From Acidobacteriaceae bacterium (lineage in GTDB: Bacteria; Acidobacteriota; Terriglobia; Terriglobales; Acidobacteriaceae), in assembly GCA_028283625.1 (NCBI GenBank), contig JAPWKG010000016.1, forward strand, positions 1-64,000: a stretch of DNA of 64,000 nucleotides. Direction: 5' to 3'. Below are positions 35,967 to 45,588 of this stretch, one piece after another (positions within the stretch are counted from its first letter, which is position 1; each line of letters begins with the position of its first letter). Both the position numbers and the translations under genes were made by a program. Below the pieces are notes generated by a model. That model was not told where the DNA came from. It did no database searches and saw only the letters and a list, made by a program, of their open reading frames with translations.

Positions 35967-37805
35967 ATGGACAACATCACGATCGCTCGCCTCTTAGACG
36001 AAACCGCAGCGCTGCTCGAAATCGACGGCGCAGACCCCTTCCGCATCCGCTCGTACCGGCGCGCAGCTGAGGCCGTCGAGCAGCAGACGCTCTCGCTCGC
36101 CGAGCTCGCCGCTCCCGAAGCCGATCCCAAGGCTCTGCTGTCCATCGCAGGCATCGGCAAAGGCATGGCCGCCAACATTCGTGATCTCGTCGCCACCGGC
36201 ACCATGCCCATGCGGGATGAGCTGCTGAGCAAGTATCGCCCTTCCATGCTCGAGCTGCTGAAGCTGCCCGGCATGGGGCCCAAGACCGTTGCGATGCTCT
36301 ACTCCGCCACGGGCATCGCCGATATCGACGCTCTGGAGGAAGCCGCCAAGCGCGGCGACCTGCTCTCTCTCCCGCGCATGGGGCAGAAGTTCACCGACAA
36401 GCTTCTCAAAGGCATCGAGGATCATCGTCGCAACGCCTCACGCTTCCGCATCGACGTCGCGCGCGACCACGCCGAGCGTATCGCTGCGCTCATCCGCCAG
36501 TTCCCCGGCATCGAAACCATCACTCCCGCCGGCTCGCTGCGGCGCGGGAAAGAGTCCGTAGGCGACCTCGATCTACTCGTCACCGGCCCGGCCTGCGAGT
36601 CCAGCGTCGTCGCCTCGGCGGTGGAGCATGTCGCCACACTGCCCCTCATCGATAAGCTCCTGGCACGCGGGCAAAACAAGGTGAGCTTTACCCTGCGCAA
36701 CGGCCTGCAGGTAGACGTACGCTTGCTGCCGCGCGCCAGCTACGGCGCCGCACTGCAGTACTTCACCGGCTCCAAGCACCACAACGTTGCCCTGCGCCAG
36801 CGCGCCATCAAACGCGGCCTCACCCTCAGCGAGTACGCCCTCATGCGGCTCGAAGACAACGCCATCGTCGCCGCCGCCACCGAGGAGGAGATCTACAACG
36901 CGCTCGAGCTCGACTACATCGCTCCCGAGTTGCGTGAAAACAGTGGAGAGATCGACGCCGCTGCCCGTCATGAACTGCCCAGGCTCATCACCCTCCACGA
37001 CGTACGCGGCGATCTTCACATGCACACCACCGAGTCCGATGGAGTTAACTCCATTCGCCAGATGGCCGAAGCCGCCATCGAACGTGGCCTCGACTACATC
37101 GCCATCACCGATCACTCCAAGCTTCTCTCCATGACCGGCGGCATGGACGACAAGCGCGCTCTCGCACACGCCGCACGCATCCGCGCAGAAAGCGACCGGC
37201 TCGCAGAAGAGTTTGCCGAGCAACGCGGCCCCCAGTGGGCGCGCTATCGCAGGCTGCTCGCAGAAGGAGCGCAGGATCTCGTCGAACCCGGCATCCCATT
37301 CCGCATCCTCGCCGGCTGCGAGTGCGACATCCTGCTCGACGGCACGCTCGATCTCGAAGACGACACGATGGCGCAACTCGACGTGCTCATCGCCAGCATT
37401 CACTCCGGCTTCAACCAAACACCGGAAGAGGTCACCGAACGCATTCTGCGTGCCTGCGAAAACCCGTACGTGCAGATTCTCGGACACCCCACAGGCCGCA
37501 AGGTACTCAAGCGGGATCCCTATAAGGTCGACGTCAGCAAAATGCTCACCGCCGCCGCACGCTACGGCATCGCCGTCGAACACAACTCGGCACCGGAACG
37601 TACGGATCTCTCCGATCTCCATCTGAGGCAGGCCAAGGAGCTCGGCTGCAAACTCATCGTCAACACCGACGCTCATGCCGTGGAGGAGTTCACGCGCCTG
37701 GAGTACGGCATCGTGCAACTGCGCCGCGCCTGGCTCTCAGCCGCCGACCTGATCAACACGCAACCGGTCGAAGCCTTCCTGGCTTCGCTCCGTCCGCGCC
37801 CCTGA
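35967..37805 (+). CDS. polX: DNA polymerase X with C-terminal PHP 3'-5' exonuclease
   Basis: This is a 612-residue repair enzyme. An N-terminal 8-kDa-type and helix-hairpin-helix region (about 1-170; LKLPGMGPKTVAML) precedes the family-X polymerase core, where metal-binding aspartates lie in GDLDLLV and QVDVRLL. A C-terminal PHP domain begins at DLHMHTTESDG, with further His/Asp ligands in ITDHSKL, GHPTGR and NTDAH. Bacterial PolX fills short gaps in base-excision repair, and the PHP domain supplies exonuclease and AP-endonuclease activity. The ATG at 35967 is used; the in-frame codon at 35895 adds an unlikely basic leader. Confidence 0.95.
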   Translation: MDNITIARLLDETAALLEIDGADPFRIRSYRRAAEAVEQQTLSLAELAAPEADPKALLSIAGIGKGMAANIRDLVATGTMPMRDELLSKYRPSMLELLKLPGMGPKTVAMLYSATGIADIDALEEAAKRGDLLSLPRMGQKFTDKLLKGIEDHRRNASRFRIDVARDHAERIAALIRQFPGIETITPAGSLRRGKESVGDLDLLVTGPACESSVVASAVEHVATLPLIDKLLARGQNKVSFTLRNGLQVDVRLLPRASYGAALQYFTGSKHHNVALRQRAIKRGLTLSEYALMRLEDNAIVAAATEEEIYNALELDYIAPELRENSGEIDAAARHELPRLITLHDVRGDLHMHTTESDGVNSIRQMAEAAIERGLDYIAITDHSKLLSMTGGMDDKRALAHAARIRAESDRLAEEFAEQRGPQWARYRRLLAEGAQDLVEPGIPFRILAGCECDILLDGTLDLEDDTMAQLDVLIASIHSGFNQTPEEVTERILRACENPYVQILGHPTGRKVLKRDPYKVDVSKMLTAAARYGIAVEHNSAPERTDLSDLHLRQAKELGCKLIVNTDAHAVEEFTRLEYGIVQLRRAWLSAADLINTQPVEAFLASLRPRP

Positions 37806-37838
37806 CGCTTCAACGCTCAAAACCACCTGGAAGGATTG

Positions 37839-38414
37839 ATGGCAGAACTTTCTCTCGCACCCGAACCCAACCGCTCGCCGCTCAAGGCGCTCGTGATCGC
37901 CGCCTGCGTGCTCGTCCTCGTAGCTCTTGCGATCTTCTTCCTCAACCCGCGCAAAGTCTCGGAGCTCACCGTCACCCAGGCGGAGGTCTTCGCACCCCAC
38001 ACCCGCATGAACTCAATGCAGCTCAACACAGGCATGCGCGTACTCGGCACCACGCCCGAAGAGCGCGACGACCTCTACATCGTCGCCACCGTCAAGCTCG
38101 AAAACAAGCTCCGCCTGCCCATCTACTACTCCTGGGCGGAGGCAAAGCTGGTCGATCCCACAGACGCCGAAGCCCAGGCGAACCTGATCACAGGCAGCGA
38201 TCTCACCAACCTTGAGACAAGTTTCCCGAACCTCAAGCCGCTACTGCCGCACCCCTTGCATGACGGCGACGAAGCCGCTCCCGGCCAGACGCTGCAAGGC
38301 CAGGTGCTCTTCCTCTTCCCCCGCCTCAACGCCGACCAGTGGAAGAGCCGCAAGCGCGCCACGCTCACCCTCAATCTCGCGCATCAGGACCCGCAAACCA
38401 CCACCATCCCCTAG
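37839..38414 (+). CDS. Membrane-anchored protein of unknown function
   Basis: This 191-residue protein has one transmembrane helix (about 18-36; ALVIAACVLVLVALAIFFL) near a short cytoplasmic N-terminus, followed by an extracytoplasmic beta-rich domain of about 150 residues (DLYIVATVKLENKLRLPIYY). The pattern resembles FxLYD/DUF4352-like accessory domains, but I cannot assign it. GGAAGGA precedes the ATG at 37839. It follows polX by 33 bases and is closed by a terminator. Confidence 0.75.
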   Translation: MAELSLAPEPNRSPLKALVIAACVLVLVALAIFFLNPRKVSELTVTQAEVFAPHTRMNSMQLNTGMRVLGTTPEERDDLYIVATVKLENKLRLPIYYSWAEAKLVDPTDAEAQANLITGSDLTNLETSFPNLKPLLPHPLHDGDEAAPGQTLQGQVLFLFPRLNADQWKSRKRATLTLNLAHQDPQTTTIP

Positions 38415-38426
38415 CCGCAACGCACA

Positions 38427-38470
38427 AAGACCGCGGGCATAGCTGAGACGCTATGCCCGCGGTCTTGTTT
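38427..38470 (+). terminator. Terminator between convergent genes
   Basis: A 16-bp perfect stem (38427-38442 with 38451-38466) with an 8-base loop is followed by GTTT. It can serve the membrane-protein gene on the plus strand and, in reverse, the glutathione peroxidase gene. Confidence 0.85.
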
Positions 38471-38490
38471 ACGACAACACCAGTACAGCG

Positions 38491-39051
38491 TTACTTTGCC
38501 AGCTCGGCCTCTACCGCCTGCACCAAACGCGCATCGCTCGGAGCAACGCTGGAGCAGAAACGCGCAACAACCTCGCCCTTCTTGCTCACCAGAAACTTCT
38601 CGAAGTTCCACAACACTTCAGGGCGCGGACGCGGCGCAGGCAGATCGTTGGACGCGGCAAACTGCGAAAGCTTCGCACGCAGGCTGCCGTCATCGCCAAT
38701 CGCCTCCGGCTGCGCTTCCGTCAACGCCTCATAGAGCGCACACTTCTCCGGCCCGGTTACCGCAACCTTCTCGAACATCGGAAAGTTCACGCCATAGGTA
38801 ATCGAGCAGAAGCGCTGAATCTCAGCATTGGTCCCCGGCTCCTGCTGGCCGAAGTCGTTGGCCGGAAATCCCAGCACCGCAAAGCCCTGCGTCTTGAACT
38901 GCTTGTACAGCGTCTCCAAAGCTTCGTACTGCGGCGTAAAGCCGCATTTGGACGCCACATTGACTACCAGCAGCACCTTGCCCGCATACTCTCCAAGCGA
39001 GCTTGCCTGCCCCGCAATCGTCTTCACCGGAATGCTCTGAATCTTCGACAT
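38491..39051 (-). CDS. Glutathione peroxidase family protein (Cys type)
   Basis: The 186-residue thioredoxin-fold peroxidase has the catalytic C36 in NVASKCGFTP and the family motifs FPANDFGQQEPG and WNFEKFLV. Bacterial members use Cys in place of selenocysteine and are usually recharged by thioredoxin rather than glutathione. The ATG at 39051 has a GGAAG site; the longer frame to 39093 adds an unlikely leader. It is probably a cytoplasmic lipid- or hydrogen-peroxide peroxidase. Confidence 0.94.
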   Translation of the reverse strand: MSKIQSIPVKTIAGQASSLGEYAGKVLLVVNVASKCGFTPQYEALETLYKQFKTQGFAVLGFPANDFGQQEPGTNAEIQRFCSITYGVNFPMFEKVAVTGPEKCALYEALTEAQPEAIGDDGSLRAKLSQFAASNDLPAPRPRPEVLWNFEKFLVSKKGEVVARFCSSVAPSDARLVQAVEAELAK

Positions 39052-39157
39052 GTCTTCCAGTCTAACGGCCTCAGACGTTCGATAAACGGCCACCCTTGAC
39101 AGTCAGGCGTATCCTTAGAAACGGTGCGCTTTGCGCAGCCGAGGTATTTGCGAGGCC

Positions 39158-41029
39158 ATGAGCTTCTTTGATTTGATTTTAGGAAAACCGCTAGCCACAA
39201 GTGCGGAGCACGACGAGCACATCAGCGTAGCGGCCGGTATCCCCATCTTCGGTTTGGACGGCCTCACCAGCGCCGCCTATGGCCCCGAGCAGGCGATGTA
39301 TCTTCTCATTCCTCTCGGCATGGCTGGGGTACAGCAGCATCTCTTGCCCATCTTTGCGGCGATCCTGTGCCTGCTGGTTGTTCTGTACTTCTCTTACCGC
39401 CAAACCATTGAGGCGTACCCCAATGGCGGCGGCTCCTTCACGGTGGCCACCGAAAATCTGGGCAACGGTGCCGGCCTTCTGGCCGCATCCGCTCTGATGA
39501 TCGATTACATTCTCACCGCGGCCGTCGGCATCTCTGCCGGCGTGACGGCACTGGTCAGCGCATGGCCTTCACTGCATCCGCACCAGCTCCTTCTCTGTCT
39601 GCTCGTGTTGGCGATCATTGTGATCATCAACCTGCGCGGCATGAAGGAGTCCGCCTTCGTCTTTATGGTGCCGACCTTCCTCTTCGTCGGCACTCTGGGC
39701 ACAACGGTCCTCGTCGGTGTGGTGCACGCTCTGCTGGCAGGCGGTCATCCTGTACCGGTCACACCGCCTCCGCCACCGTCGCCCATCATGGAGACGCTGA
39801 CCTTTTGGTTGTTGCTCAAGGCCTTCGCTTCAGGCTGCGCCGCCATGACCGGCGTTGAAGCCGTCTCCAACGGCGTACCCGCCTTCAAAGAACCTCGCTC
39901 CAAGAAAGCCAATGCAGCACTCACGATCATCATCGCCATGCTGATCGTCCTGCTCGCCGGCCTCTCCTACGTCGCCAAGGCTTACGGCGTTACCGCCATG
40001 GACCCCGACACCGCAGGCCACGCGTATCAGAGCGTTCTTTCCATCCAGGTAGCAGCGGTCTTCGGACGCGGCTGGTTCTACTTCCTCACCATGGGTTCCG
40101 TGCTGGCCGCTCTCTCCTTCTCGGCCAATACAGCCTTTGCAGACTTCCCCCGCATGGCTCGCTCCATCGCCATGAAGGATTATCTGCCGCACGTCTTCCT
40201 GCTGCGCGGACGCCGCCTGCTCTTCTCGCACGGCATCTACGCGCTCACCGGCTTCACCGCGCTTCTACTCATCATCTTCGACGGTGTTACCGACAAGCTG
40301 ATCCCGCTGTACGCTATCGGCGCCTTCCTGGCCTTCACGCTGTCCCAGGCCGGCATGGTCCGTCACTGGCTTCATAACCGCGATCAAAAAGGCTGGCGCA
40401 CCAAGCTCTTCCTGAACGGCCTCGGCGCAACCGCCACCGGCGTAACGCTGCTCGTTGTTCTGGTGGCAAAGTTCACCGCAGGTGCATGGATCACGGCCTT
40501 GCTTGTGCCCATGATCATCCTGCTGATGCTCGCGGTAAAGCGTCACTACCGTCGCGTCAAGCTGGAGACCGCTGACCCCACGCCGTTGCGGCTCACCGGC
40601 CTTGAGCCTCCCATCGTCGTCATCCCCATGGCACGCTGGGACAAGATCGGCGAAAAGGCATTGCGCTTCGGCATGCTCATGGGCGACATGGTCAAAGTCG
40701 TCCACATCCATGACGAAGAAGGCGACACCATCACCGCCGTCTGGGACAAGATGGTGCTGGCTCCCATCCTCGAAGCCAACCGCGTCGAGCCCGAGCTGGT
40801 CACAGTGCAGAGCACCTACCGCACCATCATTTCGCCGCTGATGGACTACATCCTGAAGCTTGAGGATGAAAACCCCGGCCGCAAAGTCGCAGTCCTGCTC
40901 CCTGAGCTCGTCGTGCGTCACTGGTGGGAGAACTTCCTACACAACCAGCGCGTGCAGATCCTCAAGCTACTCCTGCTCCTCAAGGGCAACCAGAGAATTG
41001 TCGTCGTGAACATTCCCTGGTATCTCTAA
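39158..41029 (+). CDS. APC-superfamily permease, KimA-like, with C-terminal UspA-like domain
   Basis: This is a 623-residue transporter with about twelve membrane spans (residues 25-470) and a cytoplasmic C-terminal domain (about 485-623; PPIVVIPMARWDKIGEKALRF). The start (LGKPL...EHDEHISVAAGIPIFGLDGLTSAAYGPEQ) and the two-part layout resemble KimA/YdaO proton-potassium symporters, in which the C-terminal domain can be regulated by cyclic di-AMP. An amino acid substrate cannot be excluded. The ATG at 39158 is chosen over an in-frame codon at 39131. A terminator follows. Confidence 0.85.
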   Translation: MSFFDLILGKPLATSAEHDEHISVAAGIPIFGLDGLTSAAYGPEQAMYLLIPLGMAGVQQHLLPIFAAILCLLVVLYFSYRQTIEAYPNGGGSFTVATENLGNGAGLLAASALMIDYILTAAVGISAGVTALVSAWPSLHPHQLLLCLLVLAIIVIINLRGMKESAFVFMVPTFLFVGTLGTTVLVGVVHALLAGGHPVPVTPPPPPSPIMETLTFWLLLKAFASGCAAMTGVEAVSNGVPAFKEPRSKKANAALTIIIAMLIVLLAGLSYVAKAYGVTAMDPDTAGHAYQSVLSIQVAAVFGRGWFYFLTMGSVLAALSFSANTAFADFPRMARSIAMKDYLPHVFLLRGRRLLFSHGIYALTGFTALLLIIFDGVTDKLIPLYAIGAFLAFTLSQAGMVRHWLHNRDQKGWRTKLFLNGLGATATGVTLLVVLVAKFTAGAWITALLVPMIILLMLAVKRHYRRVKLETADPTPLRLTGLEPPIVVIPMARWDKIGEKALRFGMLMGDMVKVVHIHDEEGDTITAVWDKMVLAPILEANRVEPELVTVQSTYRTIISPLMDYILKLEDENPGRKVAVLLPELVVRHWWENFLHNQRVQILKLLLLLKGNQRIVVVNIPWYL

Positions 41030-41055
41030 CGCATTCGCGACATCGATCCACACAG

Positions 41056-41080
41056 AAAAGCCGCCTACGGGCGGCTTTTT
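41056..41080 (+). terminator. Rho-independent terminator after the KimA-like permease
   Basis: The stem AAAAGCCGCC/GGCGGCTTTT has a four-base loop and a T-run. It lies between convergent genes. Confidence 0.93.
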
Positions 41081-41088
41081 CTTTCCTC

Positions 41089-42249
41089 TTATGCCAGAGC
41101 CCGCAGTCGTTTTACCGCCGCGGAGACAATCTCAATCGCTCGGTCGATCTCCTCCTCCTTCGTCTCGCGCGACAAAGAAAGCCGTAGACTTGCTCTCGCC
41201 TCTCGCACACTCAGCCCCATAGCCACCAGCACATGCGAAGGTTCGGTCGCGCCGGACATGCACGCCGCTCCAAAGCTCGCGGAAACCCCTTGCATATCGA
41301 GCGCGATCAACAGCGGCTCAGCATCCACTCCGGCAAAACGCAGGTTCGTCGTATTCGCTACACGACGCGCTGCAGACGCATTCACCACCACGTCTTCCGT
41401 TCTGTTTAGAATTCCCTGCTCAAGCCGGTCGCGCAAACGCTCCAACGCCAACGCAGCATCGCTGTCCAGCCAGCTCATCGCAAGCTCGGCTGCTTTGCCC
41501 AACGCCACAACCCCGGGCACGTTCTCCGTGCCTGCGCGACGTTGCCTCTCCTGTGGGCCACCAAACTGCAGCGGCTGCAACGCCACCCCCTTGCGCACAA
41601 ACAACGCGCCCGTACCCTGTGGCGCGTACATCTTATGTCCGGAGAGCGAAAGCAGATCGACGTTCTTAAACTCACCGCTCATATCCAACGGCAGCTTCGC
41701 CGCGGCCTGCACCGCATCTGTATGCATCAGCACACCGTGCTCCCGTGCGATGCGTGCAATCTTGCCCACAGGCTGAACCGCGCCTGTTTCGTTATTGGCC
41801 AGCATCACGGAGATCAGCCTTGTCTCTGGTCGCAGTGCAGACGCAACCGCCTCCGCCGTCACCACGCCCTCCGCGTTTGCCGGAAGATACGTCACCGCAA
41901 CACCGCGCTTCTCCAGCGCTTCGGCCGCATACAGCACGGCGTGGTGCTCTATCTGCGTAGTGATCAGGTGCGCACTCTCGCCACGATCGACATACGGCTC
42001 CAGCACGCCGCGCAACGCAAGGTTATCGCTCTCCGTCCCACCCGAGGTAAAGACAATCTCCTTCGCAGCGGCATGCAACAGCCGCGCAACCGACTCGCGC
42101 GCCTTCTCCACCGCAGAGCGCGTGCGCTGCCCTGCCGCATGCGCAGAGCTGGGATTACCCCCCTGAGCGGCAAAGTACGGCAGCATCGCCTCTATCACCT
42201 CCGGCAGCACAGGCGTCGTTGCGTTCGCGTCCAGGTCAATCCGTTTCAT
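41089..42249 (-). CDS. Cysteine desulfurase (NifS/IscS class V aminotransferase)
   Basis: This 386-residue PLP enzyme takes sulfur from cysteine for Fe-S clusters or thiolation. PLP-site residues are visible: H102 (IEHHAV), D178 (HTDAVQ) and the Schiff-base K206 (SLSGHKMYAPQG). The mobile-loop C330 lies in GAACMSGATEP, where the persulfide forms. No scaffold gene (iscU or sufU) is next to it, so its route (Isc, Suf or tRNA thiolation) is open. Confidence 0.94.
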   Translation of the reverse strand: MKRIDLDANATTPVLPEVIEAMLPYFAAQGGNPSSAHAAGQRTRSAVEKARESVARLLHAAAKEIVFTSGGTESDNLALRGVLEPYVDRGESAHLITTQIEHHAVLYAAEALEKRGVAVTYLPANAEGVVTAEAVASALRPETRLISVMLANNETGAVQPVGKIARIAREHGVLMHTDAVQAAAKLPLDMSGEFKNVDLLSLSGHKMYAPQGTGALFVRKGVALQPLQFGGPQERQRRAGTENVPGVVALGKAAELAMSWLDSDAALALERLRDRLEQGILNRTEDVVVNASAARRVANTTNLRFAGVDAEPLLIALDMQGVSASFGAACMSGATEPSHVLVAMGLSVREARASLRLSLSRETKEEEIDRAIEIVSAAVKRLRALA

Positions 42250-42280
42250 ACACCCATCCTACGACGCCCCTTCGCAGCCA

Positions 42281-42318
42281 AAACAAAGCGTCCCCGGAGA
42301 CAAAGCTCCGGGGACGCT
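42281..42318 (-). terminator. Terminator after the citrate synthase gene
   Basis: The 12-bp stem GCGTCCCCGGAG/CTCCGGGGACGC has a six-base loop. On the minus strand it is followed by TTTGTTTTGG. Confidence 0.88.
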
Positions 42319-42341
42319 CGCAAGACGGCTGCTGCCTGATT

Positions 42342-43499
42342 TTACGCCTTCGGCTTCGACCAGTCCTTCACCTTCGAGGTACGTTGTGCCACCGGCACAT
42401 ACGGAGCCGGATACGCCGGGCCCGTGTAATCCGCACGCGGACGAATCAGGCGGTTGTCATCATGCTGCTCGATCACATGCGCGCACCAGCCCGCGATACG
42501 GCTGACAGCAAAGATCGGCGTAAAGAGATCGATGTCGATCCCGAGCGTCGTATAGGTTGACGCGGAGTAGAAGTCCACATTCGCATTCAGCTTCTTCTCG
42601 TCCTTGACGAAGAGCTCAATCTTGCGCGACATCTCATACCACTTCGGATTGGCATCCTTCCCAAGGTCCTCTGACATGCGGCGCAGATGCGTCGCGCGCG
42701 GATCTTCCGTCGTGTAAACACGATGACCAAAGCCGGAGATCTTCTCTTTATTGGCCAACATGCCACGCACGTGTTCCACCGGATCGGTACCGGCGCGCTC
42801 AATGTCATACAGAAGATGCATCACCGCTTCGTTGGCACCGCCATGCAATGGCCCCTTCAGCGCACCGATCGCGCCGGTAATGGCAGAGTGCATATCGCTC
42901 AGCGTCGCTGCAATCACGCGCGCCGCAAAGGTCGAAGCATTCAGCTCATGGTCCGCATGCAGAATCAGTGCCACATCCAGCGCCTTGGTTGCGGTCTCGC
43001 TCGGCTTCACGCCGTTCAGCATCCACAGGAAGTTCGCCGCGTGCGAGAGCGAGGTGTCCGGCGTGATGATCTCCTTGCCCTTGCGAATGCGATCGAAGAT
43101 CGCCACAATCATCGCAATCTGCGCTGTCAGACGGAAGCTCTTGCGCACATTCGCCGTGTGCAGCACAGACTTCTCATCGGCGTCATAGATCGAGAGCAGC
43201 GAAACCGTCGTACGCAGCACCTCCATCGGAGAAGCTGTGCGCGGCACGCTCTTCAAAAACTCGATCACATCATCAGGAAGCTGACGTGCCGCCGCAAGCT
43301 GGTGCGAAAAATCCTTCAGCTCCGCTGCCGTTGGCAACGCATTGTTCCAGAGAAGAAACGTAATCTCTTCAAACGACGACTTCTGTGCCAGCTCATGGAT
43401 ATCGATCCCGCGGTAGGAAAGAATGCCTTTCGCTCCGTCGATGAAACAAATGGATGACTCATTAGCGATGACATCCTGCAAACCCTTAGGCGTGTTCAT
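42342..43499 (-). CDS. gltA: Citrate synthase
   Basis: This 385-residue enzyme condenses oxaloacetate and acetyl-CoA as the first step of the TCA cycle. Active-site stretches are clear: the His of PLHGGANEAV, the His of GFGHRVYTTEDPRA, and the Asp of NANVDFYSA. The length and DGAKGILSYRGIDI start match the short Gram-positive-type (type I, 2-methylcitrate-synthase-like) enzymes, so propionyl-CoA could also be used. No methylcitrate genes are nearby. The ATG at 43499 is used. The hydroxyproline operon delivers 2-oxoglutarate into the same cycle. Confidence 0.94.
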   Translation of the reverse strand: MNTPKGLQDVIANESSICFIDGAKGILSYRGIDIHELAQKSSFEEITFLLWNNALPTAAELKDFSHQLAAARQLPDDVIEFLKSVPRTASPMEVLRTTVSLLSIYDADEKSVLHTANVRKSFRLTAQIAMIVAIFDRIRKGKEIITPDTSLSHAANFLWMLNGVKPSETATKALDVALILHADHELNASTFAARVIAATLSDMHSAITGAIGALKGPLHGGANEAVMHLLYDIERAGTDPVEHVRGMLANKEKISGFGHRVYTTEDPRATHLRRMSEDLGKDANPKWYEMSRKIELFVKDEKKLNANVDFYSASTYTTLGIDIDLFTPIFAVSRIAGWCAHVIEQHDDNRLIRPRADYTGPAYPAPYVPVAQRTSKVKDWSKPKA

Positions 43500-43586
43500 A
43501 CGAAAAAGACGCTCCCCGCGCGGAGTTCCGCGCAACGGTGAAATTATCGGTGCGTGTTTGAGCCCTTGTCACTCACCCATGAACGG

Positions 43587-44582
43587 TTATCGGCCGCCCT
43601 GTGCGAGTGACGAACCGTGTGGCGCAAAAAGTGCTAAGTCCACCGGTGGCCGCTTCTCTTCTAGTAAATCAGCAATTGCGCAGGCCGTCGCCGGAGCCAG
43701 CAAAATCCCGTTGCGGAAATGTCCGCACGCGACCCACTGCCGCTCTTCCTGCTCCAGCTTTCCGATCACCGGCAGCTCGCCCGGCACAGCTGGCCTGAAC
43801 CCCACCCACGTCTCCACAAGCTCGGCCTCGCGAATCTCTGGCAGCAGCCGCGCCGCGTACTCCCGCAACCACTCCAGCGACTCCTCCTGCACGCTCGTGT
43901 CAAAGCCGGCATCCTCAACCGTTGCTCCAATCAACGCCGTTCCGGCCTGCTCGCCAAACTGCCGTGGAGCAATGTAGACGCCTGCTTCGCGCACCACCGT
44001 ATCGCTCTCCAGACGCACACGCATCATCTGTCCCTTGCGCGGCTTTGCATTGCAGGCCAACGCAGACCACGCGCCCATGGCATGCACCACCTGCGCACCC
44101 TGCACGCTCTCGCCGTCTTCGGAAACCACGCGCAGCCCCGCCGGCTCCTGCACAACCTCCGCCACCGCAAACCCGCGCCGCACAGGAATCTGCAACGCCT
44201 CGACCGCAGACTCCAACCCACGCATCACATCGCGAGGATTCACCGACTGCTCCACCAGGTTCATCGTCGTCCCATCTGCAAGAAACTGCAGCGTCTTATT
44301 GGTCTGATACGGAATCGTCTGCGCGCTCAGCGACCGCAAACGATCCAGATAGCCGTCATACAACTCGCGGCTCCAGCGTGAAAGCTTGTGCAGTACCTCG
44401 GGATTATGCGGATCATCCGCAGCCAGCATTCCCGCTGCGGCCCAGGACGCCTGCCCCAACGTTCGGCTTCCGGCCTCGGCTTTTTCCACAACGCAGACGT
44501 GAGCACCGCGTGACTGCAACTCCACCGCAAGCGATAAACCCATGATTCCAGCACCACATATCACCACATCCGCATCTGGCAT
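43587..44582 (-). CDS. thiO: Glycine oxidase ThiO (DAO-family FAD enzyme)
   Basis: This 331-residue flavoprotein has a dinucleotide-binding start (VVICGAGIMGLSLAVELQSRG) and the ThiO-type sequence GQASWAAAGMLAADDP. It likely oxidises glycine to iminoglycine for the thiazole ring of thiamine. The C-terminal FAD motif CGHFRNGILLAPATACAIAD is complete. AAGGAAA before the ATG at 44582 supports this start over ones at 44603-44606. No other thi gene is nearby, so a general small D-amino-acid oxidase role is possible. Confidence 0.85.
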   Translation of the reverse strand: MPDADVVICGAGIMGLSLAVELQSRGAHVCVVEKAEAGSRTLGQASWAAAGMLAADDPHNPEVLHKLSRWSRELYDGYLDRLRSLSAQTIPYQTNKTLQFLADGTTMNLVEQSVNPRDVMRGLESAVEALQIPVRRGFAVAEVVQEPAGLRVVSEDGESVQGAQVVHAMGAWSALACNAKPRKGQMMRVRLESDTVVREAGVYIAPRQFGEQAGTALIGATVEDAGFDTSVQEESLEWLREYAARLLPEIREAELVETWVGFRPAVPGELPVIGKLEQEERQWVACGHFRNGILLAPATACAIADLLEEKRPPVDLALFAPHGSSLAQGGR

Positions 44583-44720
44583 CTTGTTTCCTTTTTCTAG
44601 CATCACAATTCCTTGGGCCTCTAACTATGGCTGCGTCTCCCATTGTAGGTTTCGCACGTCTTCGATAGGGAGCCTGTACCCTAATGGACAGGTTCGGCAA
44701 CCGTAAGGAGTATTCACCGC

Positions 44721-45563
44721 ATGGCGGAAATTCGTGAAACAGTCGTAGAACAAAAGACCCCCGGCTGGCTGGCGCCAATCGCGGTGCTCGGCGTCATCCT
44801 TGGCTTTGGCTCGCTCATCTGGTCACTCGTGCTCCAGAACAAGTTGACGGAGGCCAACCGTAACCTCGTCACTGCAACGGCACAGAACACGGCACTTTCC
44901 GAAAAAATTGAAGACACCAACGAGCGCCTGAAGGCACAGGGCCAGGCACTCGGTCAGTCCATGGGACTCACCCAGAAGCAGCTCGACGATCGCTCCAATC
45001 AGTTGCTCATGGCCCAGAAGCAGGCTGAGATCAGCCAGCAGCATCTTGCACGCGAGCAGGCCGCAACGGAGAAGCGCGTCGGCGATGTTCAAAACGACGT
45101 TTCCAGCGTGAAGACCGACGTCTCCGGCGTGAAGAACGATGTTGCCACCACACAGGCCGATCTGGCCAACACCAAATCGCAGCTCACACGCGTTGTCGGC
45201 GATCAGGGTGTCATGAGCGGCCTCATCGCCACCAACCATGATGAGCTCGAAGAGCTCAAGCGCATGGGCGACCGCAACTACTACGAATTCACCCTGCACA
45301 AGGGCGATGCACCGCAGAACGTCGGCACCATCAAGCTGCAGCTGAAGAAGGTGGACACCAAGCGCTCCAAGTTCAACCTCGTGGTGAACTCCGACGATCG
45401 CAGCATCGAGAAGAAGGATAAGAACCTCGACGAGCCAGTCCAGTTCTACTCCGGCAAGACGCCGATGCTCTATGAAATCGTCGTCAACAGCATCGGTAAG
45501 AACACCGTGAGCGGCTATCTCAGCACACCGAAGAGTGCGCCCGCGCCGATCGCGGTTCCCTAA
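44721..45563 (+). CDS. Membrane-anchored coiled-coil protein of unknown function
   Basis: This 280-residue protein has a short cytoplasmic start and one transmembrane helix (about 15-37; WLAPIAVLGVILGFGSLIWSLV). A long coiled coil follows (about 38-180) with heptad-like repeats VSSVKTDVSGVKNDV, ending in a compact beta domain (about 190-270). AAGGAG precedes the ATG. The build suggests an extracytoplasmic scaffold or tether, but I cannot name a family. A strong terminator follows. Confidence 0.78.
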   Translation: MAEIRETVVEQKTPGWLAPIAVLGVILGFGSLIWSLVLQNKLTEANRNLVTATAQNTALSEKIEDTNERLKAQGQALGQSMGLTQKQLDDRSNQLLMAQKQAEISQQHLAREQAATEKRVGDVQNDVSSVKTDVSGVKNDVATTQADLANTKSQLTRVVGDQGVMSGLIATNHDELEELKRMGDRNYYEFTLHKGDAPQNVGTIKLQLKKVDTKRSKFNLVVNSDDRSIEKKDKNLDEPVQFYSGKTPMLYEIVVNSIGKNTVSGYLSTPKSAPAPIAVP

Positions 45564-45588
45564 GCAAGCCCCATCGAACAACACCAAC

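Noticed and set aside
38942-38950. Selenocysteine in the glutathione peroxidase
   Set aside because: The catalytic codon encodes an ordinary Cys (SKCGFT), and no in-frame TGA is present.
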